Shown: positions 55,568-63,961, numbered from the stretch's first letter. The stretch: DNA of 64,000 bases from Streptomyces tubercidicus (GCF_027497495.1 NZ_CP114205.1:310001-374000), one strand, 5' to 3'. The notes: generated by a model from the sequence alone, not told the origin. Numbers and translations: made by a program.

Positions 55568-55915
55568 TCAGAGGATGCCCAGCAGGCCGAAGGGGAAGCC
55601 CCCGAAGCCGTAGCCGTAGTTGCCGTAGCCGCAGCCGTGGTGGCCGTTGTGGCCGCCGAAGCCGTTGTAGCCGCCGAAGCCTCCGAAGCCACCGAAGCCG
55701 CCGAAGCCACCGAAGCCGTTGTAGCCACCGAAGCCGTTGTAGCCACCGTGGTGGTGGCAGTGGCGCCAGTGGTGGTGATGGTGACGACCGTGGTGGTCGC
55801 CCTTTGACGATGCGGCCGGCGCCTGCGGGGCGGCCGAAGCCATGCCGGCGAGCGGGAGGACGGTAGCGGCGGCAAGGGCCGCGGTGGCCACGGAGCGGCC
55901 TATGAACTTGCGCAT
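55568..55915 (-). CDS. Small secreted His/Gly/Phe/Asn-rich repeat protein
   Basis: A 115-aa protein with AGGAG before its ATG. A signal peptide (MRKFIGRSVATAALAAATVL, cleavage near MASAAPQ, residue 29) is followed by a histidine block (HHGRHHHHHWRHCHHH, about 41-56). Then comes a low-complexity region of repeated GGYNGFG and GGF units (about 57-95), two cysteines, and a hydrophobic end (GFGGFPFGLLGIL). At the DNA level this is a run of near-identical short repeats prone to length change. Metal binding plus self-assembly on the surface is a reasonable guess. No family recognised. Confidence 0.8.
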   Translation of the reverse strand: MRKFIGRSVATAALAAATVLPLAGMASAAPQAPAASSKGDHHGRHHHHHWRHCHHHGGYNGFGGYNGFGGFGGFGGFGGFGGYNGFGGHNGHHGCGYGNYGYGFGGFPFGLLGIL

Positions 55916-56131
55916 TGCGTTTCTCCTGTGTGGCAGGAAATCTGACATTTCGATGAGTACCGCGTCTCACCGAAAACCCCGCAGACACGACGGACAGCCA
56001 CTCCAACGGCCCCAAGAATTGCTCCAGTCGCGGTAATGAATTGGTAAAGTGAACCGGTGAACGGGCTGGTCAGAGCCGCACAATGACGAGGGCCTCGGCA
56101 TCGGTGGCACCGGCGGCGGACCCAGCGGTAA

Positions 56132-56156
56132 CCGGACGGCGAACAGCGCCGTCCGG
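56132..56156 (-). terminator. Hairpin after the LigD polymerase gene
   Basis: Perfect 10-bp stem CCGGACGGCG / CGCCGTCCGG, five-base loop, about 50 bp past the polymerase stop. Confidence 0.55.
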
Positions 56157-56207
56157 GAGAGCGGAGCCGTCGCGGGGCTCCGGGGCCGCCGTACGGACCG
56201 CCCGCCC

Positions 56208-57221
56208 TCAGCGCTTACGGGCCCGGCTCGGCTGGACCCGGGACGGCTCCCCCGGCATCTTCGGATGGTCGGGCGGATAGGGCAGATCGCCGAGTCCCTC
56301 GTCCGCCGCCTGCCGGTCCGCGAGCTCCAGGAGGGATTCCAGGCCGAAGGCGTGGTCCGTCATGTCCGCGTGCACATCGCCGAGTTCGGCGAACCGCGGC
56401 GGGACGGTCCGCAGATCGAAGTCCTCGGGGGCGGCGTCGGACAGCTCGTCCCAGCGCAGCGGGGTGGAGACGGTCGCCCGGGGCCGGGCGCGCAGTGAGT
56501 AGGCGGAGGCGATGGTCCGGTCCCGTGCCATCTGGTTGTAGTCGACGAAGACCTTCTCGCCGCGTTCTTCCTTCCACCACGCCGAGGTCACGAGGTCCGG
56601 CATCCGGCGCTCCAGCGCCCGCGCCAGCGTGATCGCGGCGCGCCGGACCTCGGTGAAGGTCCAGTGGGGCCGGATCGGCACATAGACGTGCACGCCGCGG
56701 CCGCCGGACGTCTTGGGCCAGCCGCGCAGCCCGTGCTCCGCGAGCAGCTCGCGCAGGTCGAAGGCGACCTTGACGGCGTCCGCGAAGTCGGTGCCGGGCT
56801 GCGGGTCGAGATCGATCCGCAGCTCGTCGGGGTGCTCGGTGTCACCGCGGCGGACGGGCCAGGGGTGGAAGGTCAGACACCCCAGGTTGGCAGCCCAGAG
56901 CACCGCCGCCGGTTCGGTGGGGCACATCTCGTCGGCGAACCGTCCGCTGGGGAAGGCGATCCGGGCGGTGGGCAGCCAGTCCGGCATCCCCTTGGGCGCC
57001 CGCTTCTGGTAGAAGAACTCGCCCTCGATGCCCTCGGGAAAGCGCTGCATGGTGGTGGGCCGGTCGCGCAGGCCCCGCAGCACCCCTTCGGCGACGGCGA
57101 GGTAGTACTGCGCGACATCCATCTTCGTGAAACCGCGCTCCGGGTAGTACGTCTTGTCGGGGTGCGACAGGCGCACCTTTCGCCCCGCGACATCCAGTTC
57201 GACAGCTCCCGCTCCGGCCAT
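56208..57221 (-). CDS. LigD-type polymerase domain (NHEJ primase-polymerase)
   Basis: A 337-aa stand-alone archaeo-eukaryotic-primase-like polymerase of bacterial non-homologous end joining. It fills gaps at broken ends, preferring ribonucleotides. Family motifs are LSHPDKTYYPERGFTKMDVAQYY at the start, FFYQKRAPKGMPDWL (~70-84), the metal-binding Asp pair RIDLDPQPG (~133-142), KTSGGRGVHVYVP (~165-177) and VFVDYNQMARDRTIASAYSLR (~225-245). GTGGAG precedes the ATG. It lacks ligase and phosphoesterase domains; the ligase is the divergent neighbour 102 bp away. A Ku gene is not in the window. Confidence 0.93.
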   Translation of the reverse strand: MAGAGAVELDVAGRKVRLSHPDKTYYPERGFTKMDVAQYYLAVAEGVLRGLRDRPTTMQRFPEGIEGEFFYQKRAPKGMPDWLPTARIAFPSGRFADEMCPTEPAAVLWAANLGCLTFHPWPVRRGDTEHPDELRIDLDPQPGTDFADAVKVAFDLRELLAEHGLRGWPKTSGGRGVHVYVPIRPHWTFTEVRRAAITLARALERRMPDLVTSAWWKEERGEKVFVDYNQMARDRTIASAYSLRARPRATVSTPLRWDELSDAAPEDFDLRTVPPRFAELGDVHADMTDHAFGLESLLELADRQAADEGLGDLPYPPDHPKMPGEPSRVQPSRARKR

Positions 57222-57323
57222 GACTCCACGTTAAATACGGTGCGGCGCCGCCGCGCGCCGGACGGGCGGCGGCGACCGGCCGCCCGGCGCGCGGGAAGCA
57301 GCCGCAGCCCGCAGGATCGGGAC

Positions 57324-58385
57324 ATGGACCTGCCTGTCATGCCCCCGGTCTCCCCGATGCTCGCGAAGCTGGTGACCAAGATTCCCGCCGGTATGCAGTA
57401 CGAGGCCAAGTGGGACGGCTTCCGCGTCATCGTCTTCCGGGACGGCGAGGACATCGAGATCGCCAGCCGCACCACGAAGTCCCTCACCCGCTACTTCCCC
57501 GAAGTGGTCCGGGCGGCCCGTGCCGAGCTGCCCCGGCGCTGCGTCATCGACGGCGAGATCGTGATCGCCCATGACGGCCGGCTGCACTTCGAGGAGCTGC
57601 TGGAGCGGATCCACCCGGCGGAGTCCCGGGTCCGTACGCTCGCCGAGCGGACCCCCGCCTCGCTCGTCGCCTTCGACCTGCTGGCCCTCGGCGACGCCGC
57701 GCTGATGGACGAGCCGCAGTCGGCGCGCCGGGAGGCCCTGGTCGAGGCGCTGCGGCCGGCCCGTGCGCCGGTGTACACGGCGCCCGCGACCACGGACCGG
57801 GAGGTGGCGCGCCGCTGGTTCACGCAGTTCGAAGGGGCGGGGCTGGACGGGGTGGTCGCCAAGCCGCTCGATCTGCCGTACCGGGCGGGCGACCGGGCCA
57901 TGTTCAAGATCAAACATGCCCGCACGGCCGACTGCGTCGTCGCCGGGTACCGGCTGCACAAGAGCGGGCCGGTGGTCGGCTCCCTGCTGCTGGGACTGCA
58001 CGACAGCGCCGGGCAGCTCCAGCACGTCGGGGTGTGCGCCTCGTTCCCCATGGCCAGGCGGCGCGCACTGGTTGAGGAGCTGGCGCCGCTGCGGATGGAC
58101 GAGGTCACGGGCCATCCGTGGGGCGCGTGGACCGACGAGGCGGCGCATGCCTCGCGGCGGATGCCGGGCGGGCCGAGCCGCTGGAGCGGCGGCAAGGATC
58201 TGTCGTGGGTGCCGTTGCGCCCGGAGCGGGTGTGCGAGGTCGCCTACGACCACATGGAGGGCAGCCGCTTCCGGCACACCGCCCAGTTCCGCCACTGGCG
58301 TCCCGACCGTACGCCGGAGAGCTGCACCTACGCCCAGCTGGAGGAGCCGGTGGGCTACGACCTGGCGGAGCTGCTGCGGGACTGA
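57324..58385 (+). CDS. ATP-dependent DNA ligase (NHEJ, LigD/LigC-like)
   Basis: A 353-aa ATP-dependent ligase. The nucleotidyl-transfer lysine is Lys29 in YEAKWDGFR. Motifs Ia SRTTKSLTRYFPEVV, III CVIDGEIVI, IIIa VAFDLLALG, IV EGAGLDGVVAKP and V MFKIKHARTADCVVAGYR follow in order. The C-terminal OB-fold domain includes GSLLLGLHDSAGQLQHVGVCASF. No N-terminal DNA-binding domain is present, as in the small LigC/LigD ligases. The gene diverges from the polymerase gene over 102 bp; together they are the end-joining effector pair. Confidence 0.94.
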   Translation: MDLPVMPPVSPMLAKLVTKIPAGMQYEAKWDGFRVIVFRDGEDIEIASRTTKSLTRYFPEVVRAARAELPRRCVIDGEIVIAHDGRLHFEELLERIHPAESRVRTLAERTPASLVAFDLLALGDAALMDEPQSARREALVEALRPARAPVYTAPATTDREVARRWFTQFEGAGLDGVVAKPLDLPYRAGDRAMFKIKHARTADCVVAGYRLHKSGPVVGSLLLGLHDSAGQLQHVGVCASFPMARRRALVEELAPLRMDEVTGHPWGAWTDEAAHASRRMPGGPSRWSGGKDLSWVPLRPERVCEVAYDHMEGSRFRHTAQFRHWRPDRTPESCTYAQLEEPVGYDLAELLRD

Positions 58386-58416
58386 CCGTAGGGGCCGTAC
58401 GCACCGGGGCGGCGGG

Positions 58417-59412
58417 TCAGCTCTCCTCCCGGTCCGGTGGCCATCGGCGCCGGCTCTCCCCGGGAGCGAGCCGGTCCACCACCTCGGCCAGTTCGCGGCA
58501 GGCCTGCTCGACCTTGCGGCGGATGCTGTTCTGCTCGGTGACGACGGCCGACAGCAGCAGCGCGGTGAGCGCGGCGGACGCGTTGAGGGCCTGGAGGTTG
58601 ACCATCGCCTCCAGCAGGCTCTCGCCCGCGAACGGCCCGCTGCGGCCGGTCGCCGCCGTGATGGCCAGCACGGACACCAGCAGCACACAGGGCGCGGCCC
58701 CCGCGAGCTGGAAGCGCAGCGCCGCCCACACGATCAGCGGGAAGACCAGGAACAACAGGGATGCCTCGCTGGTGACGGCCACGAGCGAGACCACGACCGA
58801 GGCGGCCATCAGGACCGTGGCCTCGGCCCACCGATAGGCGGGGACGCCCCGGGGCGGGCCGATGTCACGGAGGGCGAGGACGAGCGGGGTGATGACGAGG
58901 ATGCCCATGGCGTCGCCCGCCCACCACGCCGCCCAGGTCCGCCAGAAGCCGCCGGGCGGCAGCGCACCGCTGAGGAGCAGCGTCCCGCTGCCCAGCGTCG
59001 CGCTGATCAGCATCCCGCCGAAGGCGCCGAGGGCGACCAGCGCCACCCCGTCGCGCAGCCGGTCCAGCTCGATATGGAAACCCACCTGACGGAGCATCAG
59101 GAAGGCGCACACGGGAGCCAGGGTGTTGCCCGCCATGATGCCGAGGACCGAGATCTGGAGCGGGCCGAGGGAGGCGACGACCAGCAGTGAGCCGAGGGCG
59201 ATGCCCGGCCAGGTCCACAGCCCCAGGAGCAGCAGACAGCTCAGGGAGATGCCCGTGGGAGGCCATAACGGGGAGACCCTGGCACCCGCGATCACCACCT
59301 GCTCCAGCAGCCCGATCCGTGCGGTCCCGTAGTAGACGCCGGCGAGCACGAGGATCGTCAGGACTGCTGGTGCGGGACGGCGGAGTTCCTCGGTGCGCAC
59401 CACGTCAGCCAT
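58417..59412 (-). CDS. Stand-alone MASE1 membrane sensor protein
   Basis: A 331-aa protein made of about eight to nine helices with the MASE1 pattern: VYYGTARIGLLEQVVIAGARVSPLWPPTGISLSCLLLLG (~28-66), NTLAPVCAFLMLRQVGF, FWRTWAAWWAGDAMGILVITPLVLAL (~155-180). After the last helix a short coiled segment (SIRRKVEQACRELAEVVDRL) ends without any output domain. MASE1 proteins normally carry a kinase, cyclase or PP2C domain. The gene lies 54 bp downstream of a sensor-less PP2C phosphatase gene on the same strand, which suggests a split sensor-effector pair. The ATG at 59412 has no clear Shine-Dalgarno. Confidence 0.85.
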   Translation of the reverse strand: MADVVRTEELRRPAPAVLTILVLAGVYYGTARIGLLEQVVIAGARVSPLWPPTGISLSCLLLLGLWTWPGIALGSLLVVASLGPLQISVLGIMAGNTLAPVCAFLMLRQVGFHIELDRLRDGVALVALGAFGGMLISATLGSGTLLLSGALPPGGFWRTWAAWWAGDAMGILVITPLVLALRDIGPPRGVPAYRWAEATVLMAASVVVSLVAVTSEASLLFLVFPLIVWAALRFQLAGAAPCVLLVSVLAITAATGRSGPFAGESLLEAMVNLQALNASAALTALLLSAVVTEQNSIRRKVEQACRELAEVVDRLAPGESRRRWPPDREES

Positions 59413-59466
59413 CAGACATCGCGGACCGCCGGGGGCCGTCCGCGACACGCGCGCCCGGCCCGCGCT

Positions 59467-60300
59467 TCACCCGGCTCCGGGCGCCGTCGTGTCGAAGCGC
59501 AGCACGAGCACCGCCGCGTCGTCGGTGTGTCCGGTGAACTCGGCCACGCTCATCGCGACGTCGGCCACGGTGGCCGGATCGCCGTCGGCGTTGGCGCTGA
59601 CGAGTCGGGTGACCTGGGTCAGTCCCGCCTCTATCGGGAACGACGGCCCCTCGACGACGCCGTCGGTGAGCAGGACGTACGCCCCGGCGGTGGCGAGCCG
59701 CCGGTGGGTGACCGGATAGCTCTCCCCCGGTGCGATGCCGAGCGGCAGCCCACCCGGGTCGTCGGCGAGGCCGGACCGGCCGTTGGTGGTGGCCCAGATT
59801 CCGGGCACATGGCCGGCGCGGGCGCTGGTCAGCTCCCGGGCGACCGGGTCGAAGCGGACGAAGGTGCAGGTCGCGAAGAGCCCGCAGTCGACCGAGAGCA
59901 GCAGGTCGTTGGCCCGGCTCAGCACCTCTCCCGGGTCGGCGGCGTGGCCTGCCACGGCACGCAGCCCGAAGCGGATCTGCCCCAGGAAGGCGGCCGCCTC
60001 GACATCATGCCCCTGGACATCGCCGACGCAGAACGCGAGCGAGCCGTCGGGCAGAGGGAAGCCGTCGTACCAGTCGCCCCCGATGTCCAGGCCGTGCCGG
60101 GCGGGTGCGTAGGTGGCGGCGGCGCGCAGTCCCGGTATCGAGGGCAGGACGGCCGGCAGCATCTCCCGCTGCAGCGCCTCGGCGAACTCCACCCGGGCCC
60201 GCTGCTTCTCGGCGCCTTCCCGCGCCTGGGCGGTCAGCCGCCCGAGCGTGGTCAGCAGATCGTCCGCGCTCGCCGACCGCGGGGGACGACGCCGAAGCAT
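59467..60300 (-). CDS. Short PP2C/SpoIIE-type phosphatase
   Basis: A 277-aa phosphatase with a ~50-residue coiled-coil leader (LGRLTAQAREGAEKQRARVEF AEALQREMLP) and a PP2C domain. The blocks are DIGGDWYDGF (~72), CVGDVQGHDVEA, ARAGHVPGIW, LTDGVVEG and DDAAVLVLRF. No sensor, membrane or kinase domain. The ATG at 60300 has GGGAG; a longer frame to 60327 lacks it. It is probably cotranscribed with the downstream MASE1 gene, whose membrane sensor may regulate it. The target phosphoprotein is unknown. Confidence 0.9.
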   Translation of the reverse strand: MLRRRPPRSASADDLLTTLGRLTAQAREGAEKQRARVEFAEALQREMLPAVLPSIPGLRAAATYAPARHGLDIGGDWYDGFPLPDGSLAFCVGDVQGHDVEAAAFLGQIRFGLRAVAGHAADPGEVLSRANDLLLSVDCGLFATCTFVRFDPVARELTSARAGHVPGIWATTNGRSGLADDPGGLPLGIAPGESYPVTHRRLATAGAYVLLTDGVVEGPSFPIEAGLTQVTRLVSANADGDPATVADVAMSVAEFTGHTDDAAVLVLRFDTTAPGAG

Positions 60301-60569
60301 GGACCGCTCCCGGGTGCGTCGGTGCATGGGCCACCGCGGGCGCTCCGTGCGTCTCCGCAGTGGCCGCCGGACCTGGCCTCATGGGGGCTCGTGGCGAGCC
60401 CGCTTCTCCCGATTCATCATATTTCCGCGGGGTGACTTCCGCTTGACGGCCCCGTGCTGTTGACGGGCGACTGGATGCCGCGCGGTACGGCGCGGCGCCG
60501 AAGCCGCGCGGGCCGCCTGGCAGCCGGGCGGGATGCGCCCTGGCCCGATCGCCGGCTCACCGGCCCGGC

Positions 60570-61040
60570 TCAGGGACTGTCGGGTCCGATGGCGTTGTTG
60601 ATGCGGCGGCCGATCTCGCGCAGCTGTTTCTGCTGGGCCTTGGTGAGGGGATCGAGCACCAGGCGGCGCACCTCCGCGACATGGCCGGGGGCGGTGTCCA
60701 CGACCTTGCCCCAGCCCTCGTCGGTGAGGAGCGCGAGGGTGAAGCGGCCATCGGCGGGATCAGCGGTGCGGTAGAGCCAGCCCTCCTTCTCCAGGCGTTT
60801 GACCGCATGGGAGAGCCGGGAGAGCGAGCCGTCGACGAAGTCGGCCAGGGCGCTCATCCGCAGCGTGCGCTCCGGGCTCATGGAGAGCCCGGCCAGGATC
60901 TGGTACTCGAAGTGGCTGATCCCTGCGTCGCGCTGAAGCTGGACGTCCAAAGCGGCCGGGAGCCGCACCACGGTGCTGACCAGAGCCAGCCACGTCGCTT
61001 GCTCATCGTCGTCCAGCCAGCGGGGCTCACCTGCACTCAT
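60570..61040 (-). CDS. MarR-family repressor of the DoxX/SnoaL cassette
   Basis: A 156-aa MarR protein. The DNA-binding part is TLRMSALADFVDGSLSRLSHAVKRLEKEGWL (~62-92) and the wing YRTADPADGRFTLALLTDEG. The C-terminal dimer helix ends QQKQLREIGRRINNAIG. The start codon lies only six bases after a possible -10 (TAAAGT, minus strand 61052-61047) and has no Shine-Dalgarno, so the mRNA may be leaderless. It diverges from a DoxX gene over 139 bp that holds four copies of a 12-bp palindrome, surely its operators. Confidence 0.92.
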   Translation of the reverse strand: MSAGEPRWLDDDEQATWLALVSTVVRLPAALDVQLQRDAGISHFEYQILAGLSMSPERTLRMSALADFVDGSLSRLSHAVKRLEKEGWLYRTADPADGRFTLALLTDEGWGKVVDTAPGHVAEVRRLVLDPLTKAQQKQLREIGRRINNAIGPDSP

Positions 61041-61054
61041 GCCCCCACTTTAGC

Positions 61055-61156
61055 TTGAGCCTTCAACTCGGACACCCACTGTCTTGGCTTGAACGTTCAA
61101 GAGACTTTACTTGACGATTCAAGTTCGACCACCCTAGCGTTGAGTTGAAAGTTCAA
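61055..61156. promoter_or_regulatory. Four-copy MarR operator array
   Basis: Four 12-bp palindromes of consensus TTGANNNNTCAA: 61055-61066, 61089-61100, 61111-61122 and 61145-61156. Centre-to-centre spacing is 34, 22 and 34 bp, so the array is itself symmetric. Box 3 overlaps a possible -35 (TTGACG) and box 4 the expected transcription start of the DoxX gene. Boxes 1 and 2 face the marR promoter. Confidence 0.8.
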
Positions 61157-61179
61157 CCAATTGTTGGGAAGCGTCCCTC

Positions 61180-61554
61180 ATGAACATCACCTTGTGGATC
61201 ATCACGAGCGTCCTGGCCCTGGCCTTCCTCGCGGCCGGCCTGATGAAGATCAGCCAGCCGAGGGAGAAGCTCGCCGCCTCGGGCATGGCCTGGGCCGAGG
61301 ACTTCTCCCCGGGGTCGGTCAGGGCGATCGGCGCCGTCGAGGCGCTGGGCGCCTTGGGGCTGATCCTCCCGGCCGCGCTGGGCATCGCGCCGGCCCTGGC
61401 GGCCTGGGCCGCCGTCGGACTCGCGGCGACCATGCTGGGCGCCGCCGCGGTGCACCTGCGCCGCAAGGAGGCGAAGGCGATCCCGGTCAATCTGGCGCTG
61501 CTCCTCCTGGCCGCCGTTGTGACCTGGGGCCGCTTCGGCCCCTACGCCTTCTAA
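61180..61554 (+). CDS. DoxX-family membrane protein
   Basis: A 124-aa protein with four predicted helices. The signature is FLAAGLMKISQPREKLAASGMAWAEDF after helix 1 (about 17-43) and IGAVEALGALGLILPAALGI (about 50-69). The family is linked to thiol and redox stress or quinone-like redox chemistry at the membrane; its members often pair with oxidoreductases or MarR regulators. It is the first gene of the operon repressed by the MarR protein and is followed 45 bp later by a Tat-exported SnoaL-like gene. Confidence 0.9.
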   Translation: MNITLWIITSVLALAFLAAGLMKISQPREKLAASGMAWAEDFSPGSVRAIGAVEALGALGLILPAALGIAPALAAWAAVGLAATMLGAAAVHLRRKEAKAIPVNLALLLLAAVVTWGRFGPYAF

Positions 61555-61599
61555 GCCAATCCCCCTCTCCCCGCGTGATCTTGCAGACAGGGAATCGAC

Positions 61600-62208
61600 A
61601 TGATCGACCGCCGCAACGCCCTCCGAGCCGGAGGCGCCGCAGCCCTGGGCGCCCTCGCCATCACCGCGGTAGCCAGCGGAACCGACCTGGCAGCCGCAGC
61701 CACCGGCGACCGGGAACTGCTCGGCGACCCGGCCTCCACCCCGCAGGCCGAGCCGCTTTGGCCGACCCACCTGACTGATACGGAGCGCAAGCACCTCAAG
61801 GTCTTCGACGAGCTGGACTTCGTCGTCTACTCCGGTCAGCAGTGGGACCGACTCAGTGAGAGCCACGCACAGAACATCCGCGTCCACTGGCCCGACGGCC
61901 ACTACACGGACGGCATCGACCGGCACATCGCCGACATGAAGAGCCAGTTCGTCTGGGCGCCGGACACACGCATCACCGAGCACCCGATCCGCATTGCCAA
62001 GGAAAACCTGACCTCGGTGACCGGAGTGATGAAGGGCACCTTCACTCGCCCCATGCCGGACGGCAAGGGCGGCGTCATCCAGCCGACGGGCAAGAAGTTC
62101 TCCATCAACATGGCCACGGTCGGCATCTGGAACAAGCACGGAGTGATGGAAGAGGAGTTCCTCTTCTGGGACAACCTGACCTTCTACCAGCAGATCGGCC
62201 TCGCCTGA
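61600..62208 (+). CDS. Tat-exported SnoaL-like (NTF2-fold ester cyclase) protein
   Basis: A 202-aa protein. The N-terminus DRRNALRAGGAAALGALAI is a good twin-arginine signal, with cleavage probable after AAAAT near residue 35. The mature part fits the SnoaL/NTF2 polyketide-cyclase-like fold: DFVVYSGQQWDRLSESHAQN (~72-91), VHWPDGHYTDGIDRHIADM, and the C-terminal beta ridge MEEEFLFWDNLTFYQQIGL. The His-Trp-Pro-Asp region and terminal Glu/Asp resemble active-site positions of the family, but no substrate is known. It is cotranscribed with the DoxX gene; export as a folded protein suggests action at the outer face or on an extracellular compound. Confidence 0.85.
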   Translation: MIDRRNALRAGGAAALGALAITAVASGTDLAAAATGDRELLGDPASTPQAEPLWPTHLTDTERKHLKVFDELDFVVYSGQQWDRLSESHAQNIRVHWPDGHYTDGIDRHIADMKSQFVWAPDTRITEHPIRIAKENLTSVTGVMKGTFTRPMPDGKGGVIQPTGKKFSINMATVGIWNKHGVMEEEFLFWDNLTFYQQIGLA

Positions 62209-62212
62209 CCCG

Positions 62213-62250
62213 TGCGTGGCCCGGCGGTGCGGGAACCGCCCGGCCACGCA
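62213..62250. terminator. Terminator of the DoxX-SnoaL operon
   Basis: A 16-bp stem with one mismatch (62213-62228 with 62235-62250) and six-base loop directly after the stop and before the convergent permease gene. It may act in both directions. Confidence 0.65.
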
Positions 62251-62323
62251 GAGGAGCAACGCGAGCCTTGGTTCAGAGGAGCCCGCCGGCCCTCATCCTC
62301 CATAGCCGCTGCCGCGGCCGCGT

Positions 62324-63961
62324 TCAGGCGGCCGCGGGCCGGGCCACCGCCAGGTGCCGGACGCCGGACCGTACGGCCCAGAAGAAGACCGCGAGCGCGA
62401 GGATGGCCACGGTGACCGAGTCGTACGGGGCCGGCAGCCGGCCGGAGCCCTCGAAGGTGCCCAGCCAGGAGAGCAGCGTCAGGGCGATCAGATAGGCCAC
62501 CATCCAGGCGCCGGTGCGGAGTTCGGCGCCGAGCGGGCGGAACGGGCCGGCGCCGTCGCTCTCCCGGGCGGCCCGGTCGCGCGCGCCGGGGCGCATGGCC
62601 AGGAAGATCAGCAGGCCGCCGAGCACGAGGGGCAGCGCGAGCCGCAGGTCGTGCCAGCCCGACCAGTAGACGAACTCGCTGGCCACCACGAAGCTGAGCG
62701 GCGCGATCCAGCGCAGCCCCGGCACCCAGCCGGCGGTGCGGCCGCCCGGTTCGGCGCGGAAGACGGCGACCGCGACCGCGGAGGCGGCGTAGATCAGCAG
62801 ATACATATCGCCCATGACGCTGACGATGTCCTGCCAGCCGCCGAACGGCAGCAGAAAGACCATGATGACGACGAGGTTGATGGCCAGCGCCCGGCGCGGG
62901 ATACCGAACCGCTCGTTGACCTTCATGAAGTACCGGGGGATGGTGCCGTTCTTGGCGAGCGCGTAGGTGTGCCGCCCGTTGAGGGCCACGCCCACGTAGG
63001 CCGAACCGCCGGGCGAGATCACCGCGTCCGCGTACAGCAGGCTGGCCAGCCAGTGCAGGTTGAGGATCAGGGCGAGCTGGCCGAAGGGGGACTCGAAGGA
63101 GACCCCGTGCCAGCCGTTGCCGAGCAGATGCTCGGGGACGGTGAAGAGGAACGCCAGCTGCAGGGCCAGATACATCAGGACGGCGAGGCCGATGCCGGTG
63201 AGCACCGCGGCGGGGATGGTCCGGCGGGGGTTGCGGGTCTCGCCCGAGAAGTCCAGCGGGGCCTGGAATCCGTTGACGGAGTAGACGATGCCGCCGCCGG
63301 CCAGCGCGGTCAGGCAGGCGACATAGCCGTACGGGGCGAATCCGCCGTGGTCGGTGAGGCGGCCGGAGTGCCAGCCGGAGGCGATCAGCGCGATCACGGT
63401 GACCACCGGCACCACGATCTTGAACACCGAGATCGCGTTGTTGAGCTTGGCGAACATCCGCACCGCGAACCAGTTCAGCGCGGTCAGCAGGACGCTGAGC
63501 CCACCGGCCAGGGCCAGCCCGGCGAGCGTGAGGGTATGGCCGTTGTAGATGCCCGGGAGGTAGTGCGCGGCGTACTGCATGATCGCGCTGATCTCGGCCG
63601 CGGTACCGCCCACCGACAGCAGCGTCGACCAGCCGATGAGGGTGCCGACGAGCCGGCCGCTGGCGAACAGCGGCCAGCGGACCGTACCGCCGCCCTCCGG
63701 CCGGGTCGCGCCGAGTTCGATCATGACCAGGGCGACCAGCCCGCACAGCACACCGGCCCCGACCCAGGAGAGCAGCGCCGCGGGGCCGGCCGTCTGGGCC
63801 GCGTACAGGGCGGCGAACAGCCAGCCGGAGCCGACGATATTGGAGAAGCCGATGCCCGTCAGTCCCCAGAAGCCCAGGTCACGGCGCAATCGGCGCTCCT
63901 GCGCCTGCACTTCCGGGACGGCGGCCCCGTCGCCCTCACCCGATACCCGACGCTCCGCCAC
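62324..63961 (-). CDS. APC-superfamily amino acid permease
   Basis: A 545-aa transporter, the larger of two APC permeases here. After a ~30-residue polar N-terminus the helix-1 signature DLGFWGLTGIGFSNIVGSGWLF (G-x-G-S/A-G unwound segment) is clear. GGTVRWPLFASGRLVGTLIGW follows near residue 92, and FQAPLDFSGETRNPRRTIPAAV near 231 is the helix 6/loop motif. About twelve helices. GGAGG precedes the GTG start. The sequence is closer to the aspartate/glutamate/basic amino acid permease group than the permease at 49625, but specificity remains open. Confidence 0.9.
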   Translation of the reverse strand: MAERRVSGEGDGAAVPEVQAQERRLRRDLGFWGLTGIGFSNIVGSGWLFAALYAAQTAGPAALLSWVGAGVLCGLVALVMIELGATRPEGGGTVRWPLFASGRLVGTLIGWSTLLSVGGTAAEISAIMQYAAHYLPGIYNGHTLTLAGLALAGGLSVLLTALNWFAVRMFAKLNNAISVFKIVVPVVTVIALIASGWHSGRLTDHGGFAPYGYVACLTALAGGGIVYSVNGFQAPLDFSGETRNPRRTIPAAVLTGIGLAVLMYLALQLAFLFTVPEHLLGNGWHGVSFESPFGQLALILNLHWLASLLYADAVISPGGSAYVGVALNGRHTYALAKNGTIPRYFMKVNERFGIPRRALAINLVVIMVFLLPFGGWQDIVSVMGDMYLLIYAASAVAVAVFRAEPGGRTAGWVPGLRWIAPLSFVVASEFVYWSGWHDLRLALPLVLGGLLIFLAMRPGARDRAARESDGAGPFRPLGAELRTGAWMVAYLIALTLLSWLGTFEGSGRLPAPYDSVTVAILALAVFFWAVRSGVRHLAVARPAAA

